Source: CAYVQZ01 sp964453435 (GTDB lineage: Bacteria > Abyssobacteria > SURF-5). From it: a DNA stretch of 64,000 bases. Position numbers and translations under genes: made by a program. Each line of letters starts with the position of its first letter. Within the stretch, counting starts at the first letter, position 1. The stretch covers positions 24,407-88,406 of the forward strand of contig CAYVQZ010000010.1 of assembly GCA_964453435.1 (NCBI GenBank), written 5' to 3'. Shown here in pieces: positions 8,822 through 17,799 of the stretch. The notes beneath the pieces are model-generated. The model was not told where the DNA came from. It saw nothing but the letters and a program-made list of their open reading frames with translations, and did no database searches.

Positions 8822-10444
8822 GTGTCAGACCGTCCCCATCGCGGCGTTGCGCTCTTCCTCCCACTGGTCACCCTTGCTTTGCTCATCCTCACGAACATCC
8901 CCCTTCTCTGCGGCTACCTGAAGCAGCCGCCCGGTTTGAAGTTCATGGGCATTATCGCCGGGGTGCGCGACACGAATTTCTATTTCATGATGATGCAGCA
9001 GGCAGACGGGTGGTCTCCAATCCTGCGCAATTACTTCGCGCCCGGCGAGCCCGACACCATATACCACGGCTTCTTCTGGTTTTTCCTGGGAAAGGTCGCG
9101 GCCGCCTTGGGCATCGGAGAGGTCGCCGCCTATCACGCGGCGCGGGCTGCGGCGATCATTCTCTTTGCGCCTGCCGCCTATTACCTCATCTCCCGATTTC
9201 TCCGGTCCGTGTCGGAACGGGTGGTCGCGCTCATTCTTCTCTCGTTTGGCGCGGGCCCCGGCTGGATATGGCTGCTTATGTACTATCGCGCCGGCGGCAT
9301 TCCTTTTGTTCCCGTGGACATCGGGACCCCGGAGGCCAGCTCCTTTTTTACGCTTATGACCTTCCCCCATCTGTCGCTGGCTCTGACGCTGATGATGCTC
9401 TGCGTCGCCCTGTTCGAGGATTCAATCTCGAAGCGTAAGACGCGGGCCGCTCTGGCGGCCGGCGGCTGCGGGCTGGCGCTCGGTTTCATCCACGCGGTGA
9501 ACCTGGTCGTCATCTGCGCAGCGCTCGCCGTGTTCTCGCTCGCCTCGCTCGCTTTCCTGAGACAGAGACAACCGTTGCGTTCGACAATCGTCTTCGGCGC
9601 GGTCTCCGTGTGGCCTGTCGTTTACTACGGCGTTCTCATGCTGACGCAATCCGAGCTATTGCCGCACGTTCCCGTTCGCTCGCCCGGGCCCGCAGCGTAT
9701 GCGGTCGGATTCGCGCCCTATATCCTGTTGTCAGCGGTTCGCGTCGGAGCGCTGGTCCGAAGCCGAACACTTCCGAGAGAGGACCTGTTTCTGATTTGTT
9801 GGGTAATAACAAACGCCCTGCTGTTGTATTCCTATCCGCTCCTCTCGCAGGAAGGCCGCGCAGTGCTCGGCCTCCAGATTCCGCTTGTGCTGCTTTCGGT
9901 TCGTTCGCTGTTCGCCCACGTTTTTCCGTCGCTCGGACCGAACCGGCAGGAAACACGCCCGCCACAAAGATGGCTGCTCGCAGCGCTGACCATCGCCGCC
10001 CTGATTGTCTTTACAATTCCAACCACGTTTTGTAATATATTTGAACGTGTGTCACGCTTGGCAGAACATCCTGAGTCGTTCTCTCTTACGCAAAGCGAAT
10101 ATGAGGCGCTTTTGTTCCTGCGGGACGCGCCGGGAAGAGGCGTGGTCCTGTCGGGCGACTGGGTCGGAAGCTACGTGCCGAGGATAGCGGGCAAGTATTC
10201 GTGGCTTGGCCAATACGACCTGCCATCGCACGACAAGCGTCTCGAAGCGGCCAAAACATTCTTTGCGAAGGCGACGACGCCGTCATCTCGGTACCATTTT
10301 CTCAGGGAAAACAATATCGCCTTTGTTTTTTATGGACGCGATGAACGGAAACTGGGCGCTTTCGACCCGGAAGAAGCGGATTTTTTGACCCGAGTCTTTG
10401 CCCGTGACGGGACCAACGTCTACCGGGTTGAGCTGGATGGATAA
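8822..10444 (+). CDS. Polytopic membrane protein, glycosyltransferase-C-like
   Basis: 540 residues, with about ten hydrophobic segments between residues 10 and 400 and a soluble C-terminal domain (about 415-540). The architecture resembles GT-C type lipid-linked sugar transferases, with an early periplasmic loop carrying an acidic cluster (GVRDTN near residue 48), but no family signature is certain. The C-terminal region (FLRDAPGRGVVLSG... AFVFYGRDERKLG) resembles the extracytoplasmic domain of other bacterial polysaccharide membrane enzymes. GTG start with GGAG about 14 nt upstream. It heads a four-gene glycan group, followed 23 nt later by a sugar aminotransferase. Function in envelope polysaccharide assembly is inferred from context. 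Confidence 0.72.
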   Translation: MSDRPHRGVALFLPLVTLALLILTNIPLLCGYLKQPPGLKFMGIIAGVRDTNFYFMMMQQADGWSPILRNYFAPGEPDTIYHGFFWFFLGKVAAALGIGEVAAYHAARAAAIILFAPAAYYLISRFLRSVSERVVALILLSFGAGPGWIWLLMYYRAGGIPFVPVDIGTPEASSFFTLMTFPHLSLALTLMMLCVALFEDSISKRKTRAALAAGGCGLALGFIHAVNLVVICAALAVFSLASLAFLRQRQPLRSTIVFGAVSVWPVVYYGVLMLTQSELLPHVPVRSPGPAAYAVGFAPYILLSAVRVGALVRSRTLPREDLFLICWVITNALLLYSYPLLSQEGRAVLGLQIPLVLLSVRSLFAHVFPSLGPNRQETRPPQRWLLAALTIAALIVFTIPTTFCNIFERVSRLAEHPESFSLTQSEYEALLFLRDAPGRGVVLSGDWVGSYVPRIAGKYSWLGQYDLPSHDKRLEAAKTFFAKATTPSSRYHFLRENNIAFVFYGRDERKLGAFDPEEADFLTRVFARDGTNVYRVELDG

Positions 10445-10467
10445 CAGCGAAAGCGAGCATCGTCCTC

Positions 10468-11586
10468 GTGAAAAAGAGAAAACATATTCCGGTTTATGAG
10501 CCTGTCCTGGGACGGGAAGAACTCGAATTGTTGCAGGATTGCATCGAAACGGGTTGGATTTCATCGCTTGGAAAACATATTCCGCTCTTTGAAAAGGCCT
10601 TTGCCGCCTTCTGCGGCTGTTCCCATGCCGCGGCGATTTCGGGGGGCACGGCCGCGCTGCATCTGGCGATGCTGGCTCTGGGGATAGGCAAAGGCGATGA
10701 GGTGATTGTTCCCGACTTGACATTCGTGGCCACGGCAAACAGCGTCGCGTATACGGGCGCTCGACCGGTCTTGGCGGACGTGTCGCCGGACACATGGACA
10801 ATTGATCCGACTTGCGTCGAGGACGCGGTTACCCCCCACACAAAAGCGATTATCGCTGTCCATCTCTATGGTCACCCGTGCGATATGGAGCGAATCCTCG
10901 AAATCGCCCGAGAAAAGGACATCAAGGTGATCGAGGACGCCGCCGAGGCCCATGGAGCGAAATACCGCGGACAGCGCGTCGGCGCCTTGGGAGACGTCGG
11001 CTGTTTCAGTTTCTACGGGAACAAGATAATCACGACCGGTGAGGGCGGCATGGTTGTCACAAACGACCCCCGTCTCGATTCGCGCGTCCGGTTCCTGCGC
11101 GACCATTCGATGGACCCCGAGCGGCGGTACTATCACCCCGAGATCGGATATAATTACAGAATGACGAACATGCAGGCGGCGGTCGGCCGCGCCCAGATGA
11201 GAAGGATAAACAAACTGATATCGGCAAAGCGACGAATCGCGCGAGCCTATGCGAAGCGGCTCCGAAGCATCGAGGGCATCGCTTTGCCGCCGGAAATGCC
11301 GTGGGCGACGAACGTGTATTGGCTTTATACGATACTGCTCGACGACTCGTTCGGCCTCTCGGCCTCGGAACTCGCAAAAACGTTGGCATCCGCCGGCATC
11401 GACACGAGGCGTGTTTTCATCCCCATGCACCAGATGCCGATGTATTCCTCGAGGGGCGAGTTTCCGGTTTCGCAGGACATCTCGAGGCGCGGGCTGAGCC
11501 TGCCTTCATCCCCGACTCTCACGGAAGAGGATATCGACTTCATATGCGAGAAAATCGAAGACGCCCGGACGGGTCGTAACGGATAG
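10468..11586 (+). CDS. DegT/DnrJ/EryC1/StrS sugar aminotransferase, perosamine-synthetase-like
   Basis: PLP-dependent aminotransferase of nucleotide-linked keto-sugars, 372 residues. Seen are IPVYEPVLGREE at the N terminus, SGGTAALHLAMLALGIG, PDLTFVATANSVAYTGA, the PLP-binding Asp in VIEDAAEAHGA and the Schiff-base lysine in SFYGNKIITTGEGGM. The pattern CIETGWISSLGKHIPLFE and the segment YHPEIGYNYRMTNMQAA are close to GDP-perosamine synthetase relatives. The substrate is not provable from sequence. A GDP-4-keto-deoxymannose enzyme homologue at 37.6 kb is compatible with GDP-sugar chemistry. GTG start; the acyltransferase starts 5 nt after its stop. Confidence 0.9.
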   Translation: MKKRKHIPVYEPVLGREELELLQDCIETGWISSLGKHIPLFEKAFAAFCGCSHAAAISGGTAALHLAMLALGIGKGDEVIVPDLTFVATANSVAYTGARPVLADVSPDTWTIDPTCVEDAVTPHTKAIIAVHLYGHPCDMERILEIAREKDIKVIEDAAEAHGAKYRGQRVGALGDVGCFSFYGNKIITTGEGGMVVTNDPRLDSRVRFLRDHSMDPERRYYHPEIGYNYRMTNMQAAVGRAQMRRINKLISAKRRIARAYAKRLRSIEGIALPPEMPWATNVYWLYTILLDDSFGLSASELAKTLASAGIDTRRVFIPMHQMPMYSSRGEFPVSQDISRRGLSLPSSPTLTEEDIDFICEKIEDARTGRNG

Positions 11587-11591
11587 CGCCG

Positions 11592-12341
11592 ATGTCATTT
11601 ACAAAGGAATACATCGCGAAAGGTCTGAAGGGGGACTACTCGTACGGGACGAGTGTCGAACTGAATGCTTTCGAAAATGTTGCAGCCACCGTCATCCATG
11701 CGGGAATGACGCTCTGCGGTGGGGTTATTTGGATATTAGCAAAGATTCCGCTCGTGTCCGATTTGCTGGAAATGACAGTCAGAAATTATCCGCGTGGCGC
11801 GGCGGGCTTCTTTCTGCGGGGCGCATATTTCAAAACAAAACTGAAACACATGGGCAGGAATGTCCTCATCGACCTCGGCGTCACCGTCTGGAAGCCGGAA
11901 AACCTCGAGGTGGGCGATTTCAGCCATATCGACACGAACGTGAAAATAGAGGCGAGCGATTCGGTGAAAATAGGCAGCCACGTGCATATCGCCTCAAATG
12001 TGGTTCTGCAGGGGAGAGGAACGCTGGCCATAGCGGATTACGCCGATGTGGCGGCGGGCTGCCTGATCTATTCCGGCGTGAATCATTACACGGACGGCCA
12101 CAGCGACAGGTTCTACGAAATGTCCTCTTGCGCTCCGGCCGACAAACAGTTCGTGAAATCCGCTCCGGTCAGGATCGAGCGAAGCGCGTTCGTGGGGCTG
12201 AACAGTGTCGTCATGCCGGGAGTGACGGTGGGAGAGGGAGCGATTGTGGGGGCGTGCTCCTTTGTTAATTCGGACGTTCCCGCATACAAGATCGCGGTCG
12301 GCACACCGGCGCGAGTGATTGGCGAGCGTCCTCGCCCGTGA
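11592..12341 (+). CDS. Left-handed beta-helix (hexapeptide) acyltransferase
   Basis: 249 residues. The N-terminal part contains a hydrophobic stretch near residues 36-55, and the C-terminal two thirds show imperfect hexapeptide repeats ([LIV]-G-x4) such as LEVGDFSHIDTNVKIEAS, VKIGSHVHIASNVVLQG and FVGLNSVVMPGVTVGEGAIVGACSFV. The catalytic-type histidine is likely the one in the SGVNHYTDGHS loop. This is the WbbJ/NodL-like family that O-acetylates or N-acylates sugars. It directly follows the sugar aminotransferase, so it may acylate the amino group made by that enzyme (inference). Its last 23 nt overlap the next gene. Confidence 0.87.
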   Translation: MSFTKEYIAKGLKGDYSYGTSVELNAFENVAATVIHAGMTLCGGVIWILAKIPLVSDLLEMTVRNYPRGAAGFFLRGAYFKTKLKHMGRNVLIDLGVTVWKPENLEVGDFSHIDTNVKIEASDSVKIGSHVHIASNVVLQGRGTLAIADYADVAAGCLIYSGVNHYTDGHSDRFYEMSSCAPADKQFVKSAPVRIERSAFVGLNSVVMPGVTVGEGAIVGACSFVNSDVPAYKIAVGTPARVIGERPRP

Positions 12342-14046
12342 CGGTAAGGTTTCACCACGTGAGGCTTTTTTGCGAACATTGCTCCGAAAACACCTTATCC
12401 CGGCCTGCGCCTATCTTCTGCTGACCATAGTATTCACCTATCCCCAGATACTGCGCATGTCTTCGGGATGCGTCGAGCACCCGCTGTATGGCAGCAACGA
12501 CCAGTATCTGCACATGTGGGACGCGTGGTGGGTCAAAGCAGCCCTTTTCGACTTCGGGACCACCCCGTATCATACACACCTTTTGAACTACCCCGTCGGA
12601 GCGAGCCTCGCCCTTCAGGAAATCGGAGTGCTGAACGGTCTTCTGATTGCGCCGTTCCAGTTCGCGCTGGATGAGCCGCACGGCCTCATTCTTGGTTACA
12701 ACACCGCCATCATACTCACGTTCCTCCTTTCCGCCTTGGGAATGTACGCGCTCGCGCTCGACATCACCGGCAGTCGCTCCGCCGCATTCATTGCGGGGGC
12801 CGGATTCGCCTTCATGCCGTATCGGGCGATGTATATAACCACATTGAACTTACTGAGCACCGGCTGGATTCCCCTCTATGTTCTGTTTTTCCGGAAAACG
12901 CTCCAACGCCCTTCCGTGCGAAATGCGATGTGGGCGGCGATTTTTTTCGCGTGCGCGCTCCATTCGTCGTTCATGTACCCCTTTTTCCTGATGCTCTTTT
13001 CGGCCGTGTTCCTGCTCGCAAATCTTGTTGTGGAACCGGCCAAAATTCTGAACAAGCCCGTCATGAAGGGATTGGGGCTCTTGTCGTTATTTTGCTTTCT
13101 GGCCGTGCTGCCCAATCTTCTGCTGATACTGGCCGCGAGAACCTCGTGGGAGCAGCCGTCTTTTCTGTGGGATGTTTTTTCCGCGAATCTGCTCGGCTAC
13201 ATTGTCCCGTCGGACCGACAGCTCCTGTATCGCCTCCTCGGGTTTACCCTGCCTTCCGCTGACCCCGCCAACGGCGTCGGCGGATACGCAACGTTTATCT
13301 CGTTTACTTTGCTCGCCTTGTTCGTGTATGGAATAGTCAAGACTTCCCGAAAAGAGACCCTCCCCTGGCTCATCACGTTCCTGGTTTTTCTTATATTCTC
13401 GCTCGGAACAAAGCTGAATGTCGGGCCGTGGCACGGCGACTTCAGGATGCCGTATTACTTCCTGAAGGAATGGATGCCGTTCTCATCGGCCATGCGGACA
13501 CCGTTCCGATTTGTTGTGCTGGAACGAACTGCGCTCATCGTGATTGCAGCATACGGCATGAAACACCTGTTCATGCGTTACCGTGTGGCGAGTGAAGGCG
13601 AAACCACAAGCGGCGCCGCCCGGCTGAGGAAGCCGGCAATCACGGTCGGCCTCACGCTCCTACTGGTTTCCGAACTGTTCCTCTCCCCGTTCCGGTATGT
13701 CAAGGCCGATGTGCCCGACATTTACTTCGAGATTTCCAAGCAGGAGGAAGAATTTGCAGTTGTGGACCTTCCAGTCGTTCGCTATCGCGACATAGCCAAA
13801 TACATGTTCTATCAGACCGTTCACCGGAAACCCATCCCTATCGGAATCATAAACCGCCCTCAGGCTGACCTGACGCAGACGACCGGCGAAATAATCGAGA
13901 TGCTGAAGACCGCCCGCCGTGTCGACGCCGCCCTGCTGGAGACATTACGTCAGTACGACGCGGGCTACGTCATAGTTCACGATTTCCAGGGGGAAAAAGA
14001 CAGGGTGACCGTCTACGAACTCTTGTCAGCCGAGCATCGGGAATAA
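12319..14046 (+). CDS. Polytopic membrane protein, possible glycosyltransferase or polysaccharide assembly factor
   Basis: About 575 residues with about 10-11 hydrophobic helices and a C-terminal soluble region (about 465-575). The early segment (SSGCVEHPLYGSNDQYLHMWDAWWVKAALFDFGTTPYHT) looks like the first periplasmic loop of GT-C or YfhO-like proteins; an acidic D-W or D-Q pair often marks the active site there. The start is uncertain: TTG at 12319 overlaps the acyltransferase, and a second TTG at 12370 would shorten it by 17 residues. It resembles the gene at 8822 in general plan and ends the glycan group. Exact activity not recognisable. Confidence 0.68.
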   Translation: MASVLARDGKVSPREAFLRTLLRKHLIPACAYLLLTIVFTYPQILRMSSGCVEHPLYGSNDQYLHMWDAWWVKAALFDFGTTPYHTHLLNYPVGASLALQEIGVLNGLLIAPFQFALDEPHGLILGYNTAIILTFLLSALGMYALALDITGSRSAAFIAGAGFAFMPYRAMYITTLNLLSTGWIPLYVLFFRKTLQRPSVRNAMWAAIFFACALHSSFMYPFFLMLFSAVFLLANLVVEPAKILNKPVMKGLGLLSLFCFLAVLPNLLLILAARTSWEQPSFLWDVFSANLLGYIVPSDRQLLYRLLGFTLPSADPANGVGGYATFISFTLLALFVYGIVKTSRKETLPWLITFLVFLIFSLGTKLNVGPWHGDFRMPYYFLKEWMPFSSAMRTPFRFVVLERTALIVIAAYGMKHLFMRYRVASEGETTSGAARLRKPAITVGLTLLLVSELFLSPFRYVKADVPDIYFEISKQEEEFAVVDLPVVRYRDIAKYMFYQTVHRKPIPIGIINRPQADLTQTTGEIIEMLKTARRVDAALLETLRQYDAGYVIVHDFQGEKDRVTVYELLSAEHRE

Positions 14047-14204
14047 GATAATCTCTGGAAGCAAGTCTCTCCGCAGCCGCCAGAGAAAGGGGATGCGCCA
14101 CCATCTGTATCACCACCTGTGAAAATGACGAATTTGTGTCGTGCTTTTCATGCCCCGTTTCTCGTAATATCAATGGTGGCGCTATGATGCACAGGGCAGG
14201 GGAT

Positions 14205-14560
14205 TGTGAGTGTGTCCGATAATTTCGTATGGCGGTTCTCTGTTCAGGGGACAGCCCGAATCTACGATACTTCGCGTCCGTAATTCTTGGAACAGCCCAT
14301 TTCGCAAGCAATTACCGGACAGATTCACGGTCCCCAATCTGTCCCGCGAAATATGGGGGACTTCGCCTCACTCAGCGAAGAAATGACCGGATTATCCGGT
14401 CAAGTTTGGGAATGGAAGAGTGTCCTAATTCCGGGGACACGGAACCAAGGAATCCATGTCCCAGGAATTAGGACTTCGGCTTTTCGGCGGAAAATATGAT
14501 TGTGCGACAGATTCATTGTCCCCTGCGGTGGGTTTTCGGCAAAACGGGCAACCGACGGGC
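14205..14560 (+). repeat. Intergenic palindromic repeat cluster between convergent genes
   Basis: The 570-bp gap between convergent genes has no credible ORF but several elements found elsewhere in the window. 14262-14283 is a hairpin related, in reverse orientation, to those at 21307-21328 and 62736-62757. 14387-14403 is a perfect 7-bp dyad (GACCGGA-TTA-TCCGGTC) whose flanks match the repeat at 22785-22920. Short GGGACA/TGTCCC-type words recur throughout. A 7-bp dyad at 14052-14058/14080-14086 after the preceding gene lacks a T tract. The pattern resembles REP-like extragenic elements; no transposase is present here. Confidence 0.6.
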
Positions 14561-14616
14561 GGATCCTCAGTGAATAGGTCCGCCGGTTCGGCGATGCGCT
14601 TTTTTTGCGACAGCTT

Positions 14617-17600
14617 TTATGCGCTGTCCAAAACGACTCTTACCTTTGTCAGCAAATCGGCGAGTTGGTAGGGTTTCTGGATGAATCCCAAGACTCCGCT
14701 GTCGAGAATCTCCTGAGCCTTTTCGTTCTTGCTGTAACCGGTGGAAAGAAGCGCTTTTATGTCGGGATTGAGGTTTTTCAGCTTCAGAAAAGTTTCGCGC
14801 CCCCCCATCCTGGGCATTATCATGTCGAGGATTACCAGCTGTATGTCGTTTTTATGCTGTTCGTACAGACTCGCCGCCTCTTCGCCATTCTCGGCGAGCA
14901 GCACTGTGTAGCCGTGTGTTTCCAGTATGTCCTTCGAGAGCAGTCTCACCGGCTCTTCATCGTCGACAACGAGGATTGTTTCGGCGCCACCCACGAGGGT
15001 TGTTGGCCTGTCCACTTCCTTCGGTTCCGGTTTTCCGCTGGCCGGGAGATACACCTTGAACGTCGAACCTTCTCCCGGCTCGCTGTACACGCGCACGAAA
15101 CCGCCATGATTCTTCACCACCCCGTATACCATAGCCAGGCCGAGGCCGGTACCCTTTCCTTTCTCCTTGGTGGTGAAGAAGGGCTCGAAGACCCGCTGCG
15201 CGATATCGTTATCCATGCCGATTCCCGTGTCGGTAACAGAGAGAATCACATACTGTCCTTCCTTCGCCCCGACCCGCGTGCGCAGATACTGGTCGGTCAG
15301 CGTTCCGACATCTGTTTCTATTATGATGCTGCCTTCGCCGGAAATAGCGTCGCGAGCGTTAACACACAGATTCATGAGCACTTGGAGAATCTGGCCTGCG
15401 TCCGCCTCAACAGTGGGCAGGCATTGATGCAGCCGGCCCTCGATTTTGATGGATTTGTCAAATGTCCGCTCTATGATTTTCAAAGTCTCTTCGACGGTTG
15501 TGTTCAGGTCCACCGGCTTGACTTCGTATTTTCCTCCCCGCGCGAACGCCAGCAATTGAGATGTAAGTTCCGCGGCTCGCATCGCGCTCGTCTCAATGGT
15601 TTCGATGTAGCCGAACATGGGCAGCTCCCGCGAAATTTGCGTCTTCAGGAAGGAGGCATACCCCAGTATTCCGGTTAGGAGGTTGTTGAAATCGTGGGCA
15701 ATACCCCCCGCCAGCGTGCCCATGCTCTCCATTTTCTGAGCCTGGAAAAGCTGCTGCTCCAATCGCTTTTTCTCCGTGATATCACGCATGATGCCCCGGT
15801 ATGCGACGGTGTTTCCTTCATCGTCCTGAACGGCGGTCGCGGTTATCAAAACATCGACCGGTTGACCGTCTTTCCGCTTAAAGGTGGCTTCGTAATCCTT
15901 GACGAATCCGTGTTTCTCTATGATCCGCTGGAAGGAATCGCGTTCCTTCGGGTCCATGTACAAATCGGTCGCAATGTCGAGTCCGAGCATTTCGGACTTG
16001 TCGGAGTAGCCGAACGCTTCGAGCCCAACCGGATTGATGTCGAGAAATCGTCCCTCGGGAGTGCTTATATAAACGATGTCTTTCGACTCCTCAAACAATC
16101 TGCGATACTTCTCCTCCGACTGCCGCAGCTGTATTTCGGCTTCTTTCCGGTCGGTGACGTCCAGCAGGTTCACCAGGACGGCGGGCCGACCGTTGTAATG
16201 GGTCAACACGCCAAAGGTCTCAATCCACCGAATTTCTCCCTGCTTGGTGAGGCCGCGATATTGGTGGGTCATGGTCGGCGGCTTGCCGCCTATGCGACTC
16301 TGCGCCAATTGAAGGGAGAAATCGCGGTCCCCCGGATGGACGAGATCGAGGAACGACATGCCCAGCAATTCCTCCTCCGAGTATCCGGACATCTCCGCAA
16401 GGCGCTCGTTGACGAACTGAAATTTCCCGTCCTGGATGATGCAGATGCCGGTCAAGGAATTATTTACCAGAGTCCGATACCGCCCCTCCGATTCCCTCAG
16501 CGCTCGCTCCGCTCGCCTGTGGTCGGTTACATCCCTGAGCACCCCTACAAACGCTTCAGGCACACCTTCGCTGCTATAAGTGACCGCTCCGTTGACTTCC
16601 ACGTCGATAAAGCTTCCGTCGGCCCGGCGGAGCTGGATCGGAAAGCTCGGACTGCGTTTCTTCTCGAAAGACAGCTCATATAAACGTTGAATTACGCGTT
16701 CCTGGTCTCTGGGGTTTAACAGGTCGAGGAAAGTCTTTTTGTTCACAATGTCTTCCAGCTTGTATCCGAGCATTCGCTCGGCGAAGCTGTTGGCGCTTGT
16801 GATGATTCCCGTTTTCAGGTCTACCGTGCAGATGATGTCCATCGCTTCTTCGACGAGGGTCCGGTATCGTTGTTCGGACTCGCGCAGCGCCTCTTCGCTC
16901 CGTTTCTGCTCGGTGATTTCGATCAGGTTCCCCAAAACAGCGGGTTCGCCCCGATATGTAATGGGCGACCCCGACGCCTCCACCCATTTAATGTTCCCGT
17001 CCTTCGCAATCGCACGGTATTGCTTCTTGGGAGCGATCTCTTTCCCTTCCATGCGTTGGGTTGAGCGTTTCCGGGCATCCTCCCGGTCGTCGGGATGAAC
17101 CAAGTCGATGAACGATTTCTCCTTGAATTCCTCGTATGTATACCCGAGCATATCGACAAGTCGGTCGTTGACGAACACTATTCGGTCGTCTTGTCGAACA
17201 TAAATTCCCGCAAGGGAATTCTCGACAAGGGTGCGATTAAGTTCTTCGGATTCTTTGAGCGCTTCTTCCGCCCGTCTCTGCTCGGTGACGTCCTCCAGGA
17301 AATTCAGCGTGGCCGGTCTGCCTTCCCAGTCGATTCGGACCGGCCGGATCCGTGTCCACATTACGTTTCCGCTCTTGTGAATAACCCGGAACTGATACGG
17401 GCCGGGTATTCCCCCCTCTCGAAGCCTCTTCAGATAATTCTCCATCACCATTTCCCGGTCGTCGGGATGGATGAATTGCATGAAGAGTCCGGCTGTCAAT
17501 TCTTCCTTCGAGTACCCTATCAGTTCCGAACCTTTTGGATTGATATACTTCAGGCGCCCGTCCTGCGCTACAATGATCGCCTCATGGGCGTTTTCGACAA

Positions 17601-17784
17601 TCTGGCGATACTTCGCCTCCGAGTCTCGCAGTTCCTCTTCTGTTCGCTTACGCTGAGCCTTCGAAGCCTCCAACTCCGCCACTCGCGCACGGAGACCCTC
17701 GAGTTCTCTTTTCAACTCGGATTCTCTCCTCGCTGGTCGCCCCATGTCAGCTTCGGGGTTTTGCCTGCGGCTTGGAACGGTCAT
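14617..17784 (-). CDS. Cytoplasmic multi-PAS hybrid histidine kinase with C-terminal receiver
   Basis: About 1055 residues. Order: short coiled coil (about 20-50), five PAS domains (about 55-670, each opening with a SE.(K/R)YR..(V/L)(E/N/F)(N/E) pattern and ending in PAC-like D(V/I)T(E/D)), a HisKA dimerisation helix with the phospho-acceptor His in GGIAHDFNN (about 688), a HATPase with GTGLGLAMVYG, and a receiver domain with VVDDEE, phospho-Asp in VILDMIMPRMGG and KPY. No transmembrane segment, so the input is probably cytoplasmic (redox, ligand or light) through PAS. Starts at ATG 17784 or the GTG two codons earlier, 10-16 nt after its paralogue at 17800-21168. The output partner is not in the window. 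Confidence 0.93.
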   Translation of the reverse strand: MTVPSRRQNPEADMGRPARRESELKRELEGLRARVAELEASKAQRKRTEEELRDSEAKYRQIVENAHEAIIVAQDGRLKYINPKGSELIGYSKEELTAGLFMQFIHPDDREMVMENYLKRLREGGIPGPYQFRVIHKSGNVMWTRIRPVRIDWEGRPATLNFLEDVTEQRRAEEALKESEELNRTLVENSLAGIYVRQDDRIVFVNDRLVDMLGYTYEEFKEKSFIDLVHPDDREDARKRSTQRMEGKEIAPKKQYRAIAKDGNIKWVEASGSPITYRGEPAVLGNLIEITEQKRSEEALRESEQRYRTLVEEAMDIICTVDLKTGIITSANSFAERMLGYKLEDIVNKKTFLDLLNPRDQERVIQRLYELSFEKKRSPSFPIQLRRADGSFIDVEVNGAVTYSSEGVPEAFVGVLRDVTDHRRAERALRESEGRYRTLVNNSLTGICIIQDGKFQFVNERLAEMSGYSEEELLGMSFLDLVHPGDRDFSLQLAQSRIGGKPPTMTHQYRGLTKQGEIRWIETFGVLTHYNGRPAVLVNLLDVTDRKEAEIQLRQSEEKYRRLFEESKDIVYISTPEGRFLDINPVGLEAFGYSDKSEMLGLDIATDLYMDPKERDSFQRIIEKHGFVKDYEATFKRKDGQPVDVLITATAVQDDEGNTVAYRGIMRDITEKKRLEQQLFQAQKMESMGTLAGGIAHDFNNLLTGILGYASFLKTQISRELPMFGYIETIETSAMRAAELTSQLLAFARGGKYEVKPVDLNTTVEETLKIIERTFDKSIKIEGRLHQCLPTVEADAGQILQVLMNLCVNARDAISGEGSIIIETDVGTLTDQYLRTRVGAKEGQYVILSVTDTGIGMDNDIAQRVFEPFFTTKEKGKGTGLGLAMVYGVVKNHGGFVRVYSEPGEGSTFKVYLPASGKPEPKEVDRPTTLVGGAETILVVDDEEPVRLLSKDILETHGYTVLLAENGEEAASLYEQHKNDIQLVILDMIMPRMGGRETFLKLKNLNPDIKALLSTGYSKNEKAQEILDSGVLGFIQKPYQLADLLTKVRVVLDSA

Positions 17785-17799
17785 GGTCACATATTCCTG

